Shown one piece after another: positions 34,294-42,586 of a stretch of DNA of 64,000 nt (position 1 is its first letter; every line of letters begins with the position of its first letter). The stretch comes from an uncultured Bacteroides sp. GTDB taxonomy: Bacteria > Bacteroidota > Bacteroidia > Bacteroidales > Bacteroidaceae. Location of the stretch: positions 1 to 64,000 of the forward strand of contig CAJKOW010000001.1 in assembly GCA_905201685.1 (NCBI GenBank). Direction: 5' to 3'. The translations under genes were made by a program, and so were the position numbers. The notes below the pieces were generated by a model. It was not told where the DNA came from and made no database searches. It saw nothing but the letters and a program-made list of their open reading frames with translations.

Positions 34294-36768
34294 TTAATTT
34301 TTTCTCTCTTCCTTCAAACTCTTACAATTACTATCAATAAGGCCATTACGACCATCATATTTCACTGTTGCAACATTATCAGAGCTTAACTCACTGATGT
34401 ATTCATAATTACTTAAAATCTCATTCCCTTGAAAATCTACTATACAATATAATCCATTATGTATAGCTATAATTTTGTCTGGAGACCACATTGCCAAATG
34501 AGAATAACAAGCAGTAGTTAAAGGAGTACCAGTTTTAGTCATAATCCCCCAAAGTAGCTCACCATTTACCTCTTTTACATATTTGGCACCTATAGGATTG
34601 AATTCTTCTATCCTTCTTATCCCTGTATTTAGAGAAGTAAAATTATTCTTATCAAACAAATCATACATACCATCCTTTTTCCCTTCATACCATCCTCTAC
34701 GAGAAATTATTGATTCATATTCAAAAGCGATTCTTATTTCGCCATCAAACGTAATCAACCCACATTTCTCATTTTTCCTTCCAATTACATATTTTTGAGT
34801 ACTTTTTACAACATCATCCAATTCGAATGCTCTTGACAAAAGTTCCAACTTATTTTCCACTTTCAATTCTTCTTGTTCTTGTAACCATAATGTATTCAAC
34901 TCTTCAAGAATTCTTTTATTTTCTTCCTCAACATCTAAAGTTTTCAACCGAAATTCAGGATGTGCTTCAAAATATTTTTGTTCCGCATCAAAATAATATG
35001 GCTTGTATGTATTGTCATAAGTTAATTCTGAGAGACTAATAAATATTCCCCCTAAATCATTCGAAGAATTTCCATTTGTGTATTCCCAATTTCCATCCGC
35101 CTTTAACCAATTACACTTTAAAATAAGTTCACCTCTTTTCTCACTTTCTCTTTGAGCATCTTTATCAAAAATGAAAATATTCAACTTATTATTATAATAA
35201 ATATCTTTTGACATCATATTGTTCAAATCAACATGATTTTCCTGTTCATCAAAATTAAAGACCCAAATGATGAATTTTTTATTAAGCCGATAAAATAAAT
35301 CTCTTTCTGCAATTACACTAACAAAGGTGGTACTTAGTTGTAATTCAAAAACAATTTCTTCTCCTCTAAATCTAGTCCAAACATCAGGGCGCTTCCATTT
35401 AAGTATGGGATGATTCCCCATAACAGTATTTTCTATTTTTACTTCTGAAACCCCAGGAGTCTTTTCTAACAGATTGGCTATTTTAATCTTTAAGAATTTA
35501 TGGCGTTCTCCTTCATTACACCGAGCATATTTTTCTCTCTCAATATCTCTTTTGGCTTTTCCAGTCGTTGTTTTATAATCACATTCCTCACTATCTCTCA
35601 AATGTGAAAAGAAACTAGCAACTCCCCGCTCTATTTTCCGACCTGAAATTTTAACAGCCTGACGACAATATTTGCATATAAATTTAGGTTTTCTTAAATA
35701 TATTGATCTTTGCAATTCAGTTCTAACTTTAAAAATCAAGTTTTCTGGTTGGGCAAAAAAATCTTTCGACTTTATTTCTACCCCTGTATCAGTATCAATG
35801 ACAGTATCTATAGTGCGTTTAGTGTCATCAATATAAGAATTAGAGCTTGCACTTCCTATCGGTGCTATCATCGTCATAAGGCCTGTACCGACTATAATCT
35901 TTTGCTCTTCATTATTCGTTTTGGGCTTATTCTCCAAACTATCTAATGTCAACGGATTTGAAGTGTTTTCTGTTTCATAAACATCATTTTCAGTACCTCT
36001 TACTACAATGGGAACTATTTTTTTTAACCTAAAATTCTCATTTTTCAATTCTATTATATCTTTATTCAAAACATCAATAGTTGCATCTTTTGCACAGTTC
36101 CTTGCCTTATAATTCATATTTTCTTTATAAAGACTATCATATTGCTCTTTAAGAGCTTGATATTGCCTACTCAGACTCTCTATTTGATCTTGTACCTGTT
36201 CGTCAGAAACTTTTAAATTATTATTTTCATCTACAGATTCTAATATTTGCTTTTTTTCTTGTAGTTCTCTCACTATATTATCCTTTTCTTCTTCCAATGC
36301 AACAGCCCTTTGACTTAAACTATCCCTTTCTTTTTCCAATGCGACAGCCTTTTGACTTAAACTATCCCTTTCTTCTTCCAATGCAACAGCCCTTTGACTT
36401 AAGCTATCCCTTTCTTCTTCCAATGCAACAGCCCTTTGACTTAAACTGTCCCTTTCTTCTTCCAATGCGACAGCCTTTTGACTTAAGCTATCCCTTTCTT
36501 CTTCCAATGCGACAGCCTTTTGACTTAAACTGTCCCTTTCTTCTTCCAATGCAACAGTCTTTTGACTTAAACTGTCCCTTTCTTCTTCCAATGCCACAGC
36601 CTTTTGACTTATAATACCGATTTGCTCAATCAAAGTATTCTTGTTTTTTTCTAACGATACATTTTTCGCTAATAATATTTGGTTTTGTAATTGAATTTCA
36701 TTAACATCAATATTACAATATTTCTTTAGTATCCTAATAAAAATATTTTTCATATAATACATCATCAT
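34294..36768 (-). CDS. Coiled-coil protein with CoiA/DUF6035-like nuclease core and WG repeats
   Basis: An 824-residue protein. A hydrophilic N-terminus leads into eight 14-residue coiled-coil repeats (SQKAVALEEERDSL type, residues 54-165) and more coiled coil to about 260. The central module has a zinc-finger-like CKYC...FFSHLRDSEEC, then a PD-(D/E)xK-type core: ERHKFLKIKIANLL, KRPDVWTRFRG and VFELQLSTTFVSV. This order is that of competence protein CoiA and of the Bacteroidetes DUF6035 family, as I recall it. WG-type repeats (VIGRKNEKCGLITFDG, LWGIMTKTGTPL) follow to the end. DNA or RNA cleavage is predicted but unproven. The start among the clustered ATGs at 36768-36753 is uncertain. Composition is AT-rich, suggesting transfer. 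Confidence 0.75.
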   Translation of the reverse strand: MMMYYMKNIFIRILKKYCNIDVNEIQLQNQILLAKNVSLEKNKNTLIEQIGIISQKAVALEEERDSLSQKTVALEEERDSLSQKAVALEEERDSLSQKAVALEEERDSLSQRAVALEEERDSLSQRAVALEEERDSLSQKAVALEKERDSLSQRAVALEEEKDNIVRELQEKKQILESVDENNNLKVSDEQVQDQIESLSRQYQALKEQYDSLYKENMNYKARNCAKDATIDVLNKDIIELKNENFRLKKIVPIVVRGTENDVYETENTSNPLTLDSLENKPKTNNEEQKIIVGTGLMTMIAPIGSASSNSYIDDTKRTIDTVIDTDTGVEIKSKDFFAQPENLIFKVRTELQRSIYLRKPKFICKYCRQAVKISGRKIERGVASFFSHLRDSEECDYKTTTGKAKRDIEREKYARCNEGERHKFLKIKIANLLEKTPGVSEVKIENTVMGNHPILKWKRPDVWTRFRGEEIVFELQLSTTFVSVIAERDLFYRLNKKFIIWVFNFDEQENHVDLNNMMSKDIYYNNKLNIFIFDKDAQRESEKRGELILKCNWLKADGNWEYTNGNSSNDLGGIFISLSELTYDNTYKPYYFDAEQKYFEAHPEFRLKTLDVEEENKRILEELNTLWLQEQEELKVENKLELLSRAFELDDVVKSTQKYVIGRKNEKCGLITFDGEIRIAFEYESIISRRGWYEGKKDGMYDLFDKNNFTSLNTGIRRIEEFNPIGAKYVKEVNGELLWGIMTKTGTPLTTACYSHLAMWSPDKIIAIHNGLYCIVDFQGNEILSNYEYISELSSDNVATVKYDGRNGLIDSNCKSLKEERKN
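36274..36609 (-). repeat. Eight 42-bp coding tandem repeats
   Basis: The DNA encoding residues 54-165 of the coiled-coil protein consists of eight near-identical 42-bp units. Units differ mainly by Lys/Arg and Thr/Ala swaps. The unit is two heptads (14 residues), so copy-number change would keep both frame and coiled-coil register. Confidence 0.92.
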
Positions 36769-36990
36769 TTATTCGTTAATTAATTATACAATTTAAATAA
36801 TGAATCTATAAATTCGTTTTAAAAAATAGGCATTTTGATTTCTCTCCACCTTCAAAAGCATTAAGAAAACATTTTAAAGTTTACTTAAATGAGTTCACAC
36901 ATTATTTAAGTAAGCCTATAGTTTTTTTGAATAATCAAGGCCCTATGAACATTTATACAAACAGAAACGTGGAACTACATGCCCACTATC

Positions 36991-37119
36991 TGTAACTGAA
37001 GGTCCTGAGAAAACCCAAAAACATAAATAGACGGACAGCAGTCCCACGCCAAACCAGCGTAGGAAACATACTGTGCCATTCCTATGTTTTCTTGAAAATT
37101 TCTCAGGTTTTCAGTTACA
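36991..37119. repeat. Imperfect inverted repeat enclosing an inner hairpin
   Basis: The left arm is TGTAACTGA, 4 nt, CCTGAGAAA (36991-37012); the right arm is the complement of the same two blocks with a 3-nt gap (37099-37119). Inside, TCC-ACGC and GCGT-GGA at about 37045-37067 form another stem. It could be a structured RNA or a small non-autonomous element. The rest of the 36769-37377 gap is AT-rich and holds no supported gene. Confidence 0.55.
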
Positions 37120-37377
37120 AGAACAAGCACAACGCTTCTTACAATTTTATCTCTAAAAAACATTGAAGGACATCACCATGCGCTCCATCCGCAAATTTAA
37201 ACATTTCTCTCACAAATATGAAAAAAGAGAAAGAGTTTTTAGTCTCTACCAATATTTTCTTGAGATTCAATTACAACCACTGTCCAATCTATTGTATTAA
37301 TATCTGCTTATTGCTGCAATCACAGCCGTACGCCATTGCCAAATGATTCTTTATATTTCATTCGGATTTGCAAAATT

Positions 37378-39381
37378 CTATTTTTTTGCTTTCCGCAAAT
37401 GCTTATACGCCCTCATATCCATCTTATATTCATCCCTCATTTTAAGCTTTCTGAATATCTCTGCTCTGATACGATAACATTCCGCTGTCGGCTCATCACA
37501 TATCGTAAAATAGTGGTTGGCAACGCTTAAAGCTTCATCATAGTCTTTCAGAAAGAACAAAGCTTCTGCCTTATTAATAACAGCATCCGACCATACTCGC
37601 TCATTATGCGTAATCAACAACTGGTTATCAGCAATAGCCTCACGATACTTACCAACATGAGTATAGAGAACAGCCCGATCACGATAAGCAACATAATATT
37701 TCGGATTGAGATTAATGAATGCCGTATATTTTTCTATTAATGCCCCTTTAGGATAAGAATTATCGAAGAACAGTCTATTTAATAGACAATATTGCTCCTC
37801 TATTTCTTCCAAATCTCTGTTAATAATCTTTTTTTTCTTCTCTGGCGCTAAAACTTCAATATCAGAAATTTCTTTCGGATAAATAACCAAACTACGTGGA
37901 AGTATTATTTTCTTCAATAGTTCCACATATATATAATTTTTTTTCTCCCCCTCTCCTTTATATGTATGTTTATCCAATACGATATAATAATTCTTAGCAA
38001 TGAAATCATCTGCAACTTTCAAAAAAGCCTCCTTAATTCGTGAACATTTTTCATTTATTGCATTATCTGTTACATCTACCAAACGACTAATAGATTCTTT
38101 CTGCTTTTCAGAATCTTCTCTATTAGAGAGTACTTTATAAATAGCTAACAACTCATCATAGTAAGCCGATAACATTTTAAACTCCACTCCTTCGGGATGA
38201 CGCAGATAAAATAAGTACAACGTCTTCTGCAAAGGGGTCATTCGTACCTCTTTATTATAATCAAGTAAACAAAATCTAAAATCATCCGTAATCTGAAGCC
38301 TGCTCAAATCCGGAACCAGCTTTACATTATTCAATTCGTTCAAAGTATCAGTCCCTATTGTGTGCAACAATAATTCATAATAACCTGCACCTTTCAGTAT
38401 TTCAATCTCCTTTTTAATGTTTTCTGCAATATTCTTCATAACAATAGGAAATTCTAAATCAGCAAAATTTTGTTGTACTTTCCCCATACGCTCACTAAAC
38501 TCTCCTCCATGCAATTTCGATACAACAGACATGCAAGGGGGACCATGAGGTATCTGCCTGTCCTCTTTTATGAAAGCACAATAATCCGAAAAAAAGATCT
38601 TCCAATCATCCTTAGTCACTCCTTGCATTGGATAAAGCGTAAAGCGACTCTCTTTTACTATATCTTGTACACCAATCATAGAATCATATATAAAGCCTGC
38701 AAAATGAAAGATGCCGCTTTCCATCTCCTTCCAATCAAAATGCAGTACTCTACAAAGCAACTTTGTATATACTATCGTATTCATTGAATTCAATAGTTTC
38801 TCAACGCTTTTACATTCTTTTTCCGTCAAGTTAGTTAATCTATTCAACGAAGTATCAGGTTTCCATTGGGGCAAATAAATGAAACGGAATCCATTTTGAT
38901 AAAATATAGACTCTATTTCATGCAAATTTTCTTGGATACACTGATTTAGAATTTCGTCATAACAATTTTCAACATAAATATAAGTATCTGCGTCAAAATC
39001 AAAAGGAACTATTCCCGGATAATGGAATTTCTTGAATTTACTCAACCTTCGCTGATAGCTTTCCTCTCTTTCCCGTTCCTTCTTCAACCATACATCATTT
39101 TCATCGTTATTACTAAAATCTCTCCAAATGAAATACATAGAGAAGAAAGGCAATAATGAAAGGAAAATCAAGCTGCAAAGTAAAAAAATTAAGGCTATAA
39201 ACAGTATCAACAAATACGCCAAGCAAGTTGCTTCTTTACCACACGTTTCTTTACATAAACTGTTACATTCACATACAAAACCCCTTCCGAAACTCTTCAG
39301 ATGCGCCCGATAATTTTTAAAACATAAAGCAATTATCATAAGAAACATCCATGTACCTATTATCGACAACATCGTAACCAT
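37378..39381 (-). CDS. Membrane-anchored TPR protein of unknown function
   Basis: About 667 residues. An N-terminal span (LSIIGTWMFLMIIALCF), a short Cys-rich loop (CECNSLCKETCGKEATC) and a double hydrophobic segment (YLLILFIALIFLLCSLIFLSLL) anchor it. A long soluble region follows with a helical block RMTPLQKTLYLFYLRHPEGVEF, then INEKCSRIKEAFLK, which I recall from other Bacteroides proteins without a function. C-terminal tetratricopeptide repeats occupy about residues 560-667 (YVAYRDRAVLYTHVGKYREA). The ATG at 39381 is preferred to an upstream TTG. It has its own promoter; the nuclease-like gene begins 609 bp downstream. It is a likely scaffold or sensor. Confidence 0.65.
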   Translation of the reverse strand: MVTMLSIIGTWMFLMIIALCFKNYRAHLKSFGRGFVCECNSLCKETCGKEATCLAYLLILFIALIFLLCSLIFLSLLPFFSMYFIWRDFSNNDENDVWLKKEREREESYQRRLSKFKKFHYPGIVPFDFDADTYIYVENCYDEILNQCIQENLHEIESIFYQNGFRFIYLPQWKPDTSLNRLTNLTEKECKSVEKLLNSMNTIVYTKLLCRVLHFDWKEMESGIFHFAGFIYDSMIGVQDIVKESRFTLYPMQGVTKDDWKIFFSDYCAFIKEDRQIPHGPPCMSVVSKLHGGEFSERMGKVQQNFADLEFPIVMKNIAENIKKEIEILKGAGYYELLLHTIGTDTLNELNNVKLVPDLSRLQITDDFRFCLLDYNKEVRMTPLQKTLYLFYLRHPEGVEFKMLSAYYDELLAIYKVLSNREDSEKQKESISRLVDVTDNAINEKCSRIKEAFLKVADDFIAKNYYIVLDKHTYKGEGEKKNYIYVELLKKIILPRSLVIYPKEISDIEVLAPEKKKKIINRDLEEIEEQYCLLNRLFFDNSYPKGALIEKYTAFINLNPKYYVAYRDRAVLYTHVGKYREAIADNQLLITHNERVWSDAVINKAEALFFLKDYDEALSVANHYFTICDEPTAECYRIRAEIFRKLKMRDEYKMDMRAYKHLRKAKK

Positions 39382-39472
39382 TTTTACCAATACTATTTAT
39401 TTTAAACGACTGCATATCTTCACTTTACTTTCGATACATTTTCAAAACATCCTTACTCATTTCTTAATATAG

Positions 39473-39480
39473 CAAAGATA
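39473..39480 (-). promoter_or_regulatory. Promoter -7 element of the membrane TPR gene
   Basis: TATCTTTG on the minus strand matches TAnnTTTG, about 92 nt before the ATG. The leader contains a tiny ATG-initiated frame of 11 codons that is not called as a gene. Confidence 0.6.
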
Positions 39481-39500
39481 CTACAATAAAAGAACAACAA

Positions 39501-39521
39501 GTTTTGCAAGCCTTGCAAAAC
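39501..39521. other. Perfect 21-bp palindrome
   Basis: Two 10-bp arms, GTTTTGCAAG and CTTGCAAAAC, flank a single central base, immediately next to the GH30 terminator and an A/T run. It may be an operator, a recombination scar or part of a double terminator. Confidence 0.6.
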
Positions 39522-39558
39522 AAAAAAAGCCGGACTGGGAAACTCTTCCCGTCCGGCC
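39522..39558 (-). terminator. Intrinsic terminator at the end of the polysaccharide locus operon
   Basis: On the minus strand GCCGGAC...GTCCGGC with an inner GGGAA/TTCCC extension forms a strong stem followed by seven T, 34 bp after the GH30 stop. Confidence 0.9.
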
Positions 39559-39591
39559 CTTCTATTCATTTTCAATGTCCTCAGTCAGACA

Positions 39592-41067
39592 TCATTTGGC
39601 ATAAAACGTATTAAACGAATGGCCTTGTAGACTTACAGTCAGGTACTTACCGCCCAACTGAACTGTCAGCTGACGGGCATCATCGTTGAAATTGGCAGCT
39701 ACAACCAAATATTTGTTATCCGGCGTAAGCAACAGCATGGCAGGTAGCCCATCCTCACCTTTTTCTCTATAAGCCAACACCTTAGTACCTGCAACAACTT
39801 TGTTGCTGAAGTGTTTCACGGCATAGTATTCGGGGGTATAAGTAGCGGCTCCTGTCTTCGAATCCACCCGAATCAAAGCATTCTGTTTCCATCCCCAGGC
39901 ACTGGTACCTTCATCGCACAGGATGGCATTCCAGATGGTATATTCTTCGCAACCATTCCCCAGATAGTGATTTATCAGATGGAAAGTATGCTCGGCAGCT
40001 TTCCAGTCGAACGTACCCGAACCACATTCACTTTCGGTCTGCATGTATTTATAGTCGGGATACTTCTTACGGATTTCGGGCAAAATCTGTCCGCCCCACC
40101 ACTGGAAACCGATTCCCTCAACAGCATCTTTCATACGGGGATCGGACAAGACACGGTCGACCAGCTCGATACGATTCGTATTCAGCGTGCCCAGGTAAAG
40201 TTGTACATCGGGCAACTGTTTCTTCAGCGTAGGTGCCAGATACTCTACATTGAAACGGATGATGCCTTCGGGTGTCCAGGCACAAGCAGGATAGATGGAA
40301 TAAGCCCACGGCTCGTTCTGGAACATGACCCGATTGACAGGAACCCCCAGTTCACGATAGGCCGACACAAACTTGCAGAAGTAATTGGCATAGGTTTGCA
40401 AATAACGTGGATCCTGGATAAAGTAGTCGTTCTCGGTAACCTGCTTGGGATAGAAACGCTTGTCTACATTCTCCACTCCTTCGTAAAGGGCTATTTCGGC
40501 TTCGGCAGGCAGACGGTTGACCTTGGCATTGCTCTTGACGGAATAATAATGGTTCACCTTCATCCAAGAAGGAGGCGACCAGGGAGATATCCAGAACGTC
40601 AGGTCGGGATTTACCTTCAAGGCACGCTTCACGTAAGGGATAAGCGTCTGACGGTCGCGGTCGATATTGAAGTATTTCAACGTAAAGTCGCCCGGCACTT
40701 CGTCACAACTGTACCAGTCGCGTGCATAGTCGTTGGCATTCATGGGGATACGCCCCATCGTAAACTTCAACTCACCATCGGGAGCAAAAATCCGATTCAA
40801 CACTTCTTCCTGGCCTTTCAACGGCAGCATGTTCAAAGCATCCCAGCCTAGTTCGTTAAAACAGGTTCCCCACTTCTGGAAGGTCTGTATGCAATCCGTG
40901 CCATCCGTTTTCAGCAAAGGAGCCTCCTCACACTTGGCCTGGAGTTTCACTTTCGCTTCCTTCCAGACGTTTCCTTCGGTACTGCTAATCCACACCATGG
41001 ATTGAGCGTACATACCCGACAGGCTGAATAAAAGCCCACCGAGCAAAAAAATTTTTTTCAGATTCAT
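39592..41067 (-). CDS. Secreted glycoside hydrolase family 30 enzyme
   Basis: A 491-residue enzyme with signal peptide (cleavage near SGMYAQ). The clan A (beta/alpha)8 barrel is recognised from the GH30 blocks GRIPMNANDYARDWYS and FWISPWSPPSWMK. The acid/base is Glu252 in MFQNEPWAYS and the nucleophile is Glu345 in YMQTESECGSG. Known GH30 activities include glucosylceramidase, beta-1,6-glucanase and xylanase; the wording is closest to the glucosylceramidase/beta-1,6-glucanase branch. It is the last gene of the long minus-strand operon and may clip a glucan or glucoside side chain of the target polymer. Confidence 0.9.
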   Translation of the reverse strand: MNLKKIFLLGGLLFSLSGMYAQSMVWISSTEGNVWKEAKVKLQAKCEEAPLLKTDGTDCIQTFQKWGTCFNELGWDALNMLPLKGQEEVLNRIFAPDGELKFTMGRIPMNANDYARDWYSCDEVPGDFTLKYFNIDRDRQTLIPYVKRALKVNPDLTFWISPWSPPSWMKVNHYYSVKSNAKVNRLPAEAEIALYEGVENVDKRFYPKQVTENDYFIQDPRYLQTYANYFCKFVSAYRELGVPVNRVMFQNEPWAYSIYPACAWTPEGIIRFNVEYLAPTLKKQLPDVQLYLGTLNTNRIELVDRVLSDPRMKDAVEGIGFQWWGGQILPEIRKKYPDYKYMQTESECGSGTFDWKAAEHTFHLINHYLGNGCEEYTIWNAILCDEGTSAWGWKQNALIRVDSKTGAATYTPEYYAVKHFSNKVVAGTKVLAYREKGEDGLPAMLLLTPDNKYLVVAANFNDDARQLTVQLGGKYLTVSLQGHSFNTFYAK

Positions 41068-41096
41068 GGTTCTCTATTTAAAGTTAGTATTCCTAT

Positions 41097-42542
41097 TTAC
41101 CGCAAATGGATTTCCTGTCTTTTGCGACCGATGAAATCCTTGAAACGTTTTATCAGCTTCTCGTATTTCTTCTCTCCGGCTGCATTTCTATTTTCCTGCG
41201 GATCGAGCTTGTGGTCAAACAGCGCCTCGTCCACTACACGGTTCTGCGACTTGTCGTACCACTCGGCATAACTGAATTCCGGCGTTACTACATTCACTCC
41301 CTTTCCCCACTGAATAAAAGCACAATCACGATGTTTTGCTTCAGGATTCTTCAGCACCGGCAGAAAGCTGCGCCCCTGCAGATGTTCGGGCAACGTGATG
41401 CCGCAAACCTCGCACAAAGAAGGATAGATATCTACAAACTCCACAATGCTACGGCTCTGTCCTGATGCTGCGTCCGGACAACGAACCATCAGCGGAGCAT
41501 GAGTAGCTTGCTGAAGCAACGTATGCTTTCCCCAAAAGTCATGTTCGCCCAAGTGCCAGCCATGATCGCCCAGCAACACCACAACCGTATTATCGGCCAG
41601 TCCCAACCGCTCCAGTTCATCCAATACCAGTCCGATTTGTGCATCGACAAAACTGACACAAGCATAATAGGCATGACAGGCCTCGCGATGGAAGTCCTCG
41701 GCCGAAGTATCGGTCACCCGTGTATACTGGAATATCTCCCTGGAACCTTGCACCTGCTCGGACAAGCCCTCGGGACGGTAGCGGTTATCGGCAATCTTGA
41801 TGTCCTCCCTCCGATACAGATCCCAGTATTTCTTTGGAGCGATGAACGGCAAATGAGGCTTACGGAATCCGACAGCCAGGAAAAACGGACGGTCCATCTC
41901 TTTCAGACGATTCAACTCGGCCACCGCTTTACGGGCTATCTGATTGTCTTCGTAGCAACTGTCGGGCACATCGGCCGCTTCGCAATAGGGGCCACGATGA
42001 CTTTGCGGATGAAGTTCGGCTTCGGGAATTTCCGTCTTCCATACATTCCACTTGTTGTACAAAGCCCAGTCGCCACTGGCCGGACTCACAATCCAAGGCG
42101 ATTCGCTCCAGCTGTCTGTCCGATCATCGAAATGATGGAACACCTTGCCAAGGGAAAGCGTATAATACCCGGCATTCTTAAACGCCAACGGCAAAGTGAC
42201 CACGCCGGGCAGATCTTTCTCCGAACGGGTTTCAGCATCCACAAAACGACCCTCGACAATATCGGGATATACTCCCGTCAGCAAACTGGAGCGGGAAGCT
42301 CCGCTCACCGGTACGTTGCAATAAGCCTTCTGGAAGACTACCGACTGCTCTGCCAACTTGTCAAGATGAGGTGTAATGGCCACATCGCTACCATAGCATC
42401 CCAACTCCGGACGCAAATCATCTACCACGATGAACAGCACATTTTGTTTTTCCTGAGCCTGCAAGGCAGATACGGACAGACACGAAGCAGCCAGCAAGAC
42501 TGCCCGGGAGGGTTTACGATAGAAGAAGGAAGGATAGAACAT
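41097..42542 (-). CDS. S1-family sulfatase, iduronate-2-sulfatase-like
   Basis: A 481-residue exported sulfatase. NVLFIVVDDLRPELGCYGSD supplies the Ca-binding Asp pair (Asp41, Asp42). The modified residue is Ser80 in SGASR, a serine-type motif with Ala in place of the usual Pro, so it needs an anaerobic radical-SAM maturase. LGDHGWHLGEHDFWGKH and THAPLMVR closely follow the iduronate-2-sulfatase pattern, which suggests 2-O-desulfation of a uronic acid unit. No maturase gene lies in the window. Confidence 0.9.
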   Translation of the reverse strand: MFYPSFFYRKPSRAVLLAASCLSVSALQAQEKQNVLFIVVDDLRPELGCYGSDVAITPHLDKLAEQSVVFQKAYCNVPVSGASRSSLLTGVYPDIVEGRFVDAETRSEKDLPGVVTLPLAFKNAGYYTLSLGKVFHHFDDRTDSWSESPWIVSPASGDWALYNKWNVWKTEIPEAELHPQSHRGPYCEAADVPDSCYEDNQIARKAVAELNRLKEMDRPFFLAVGFRKPHLPFIAPKKYWDLYRREDIKIADNRYRPEGLSEQVQGSREIFQYTRVTDTSAEDFHREACHAYYACVSFVDAQIGLVLDELERLGLADNTVVVLLGDHGWHLGEHDFWGKHTLLQQATHAPLMVRCPDAASGQSRSIVEFVDIYPSLCEVCGITLPEHLQGRSFLPVLKNPEAKHRDCAFIQWGKGVNVVTPEFSYAEWYDKSQNRVVDEALFDHKLDPQENRNAAGEKKYEKLIKRFKDFIGRKRQEIHLR

Positions 42543-42586
42543 AATACCAAAGTTTTGATTTTTAAGAAAACGGCATGCAGCCAGCT

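Noticed and set aside
36297..36614. Plus-strand frame of repeated QPFDLNYPFLLPM units
   Set aside because: It is the antisense shadow of the 42-bp coding repeats of the coiled-coil protein.
36975..37163. 62-codon minus-strand frame
   Set aside because: It lies almost wholly within the imperfect inverted repeat and has no ribosome-binding site.
39400..39465. Eleven-codon leader peptide in front of the membrane TPR gene
   Set aside because: It has an ATG and a stop but no ribosome-binding site and no regulatory codon run.
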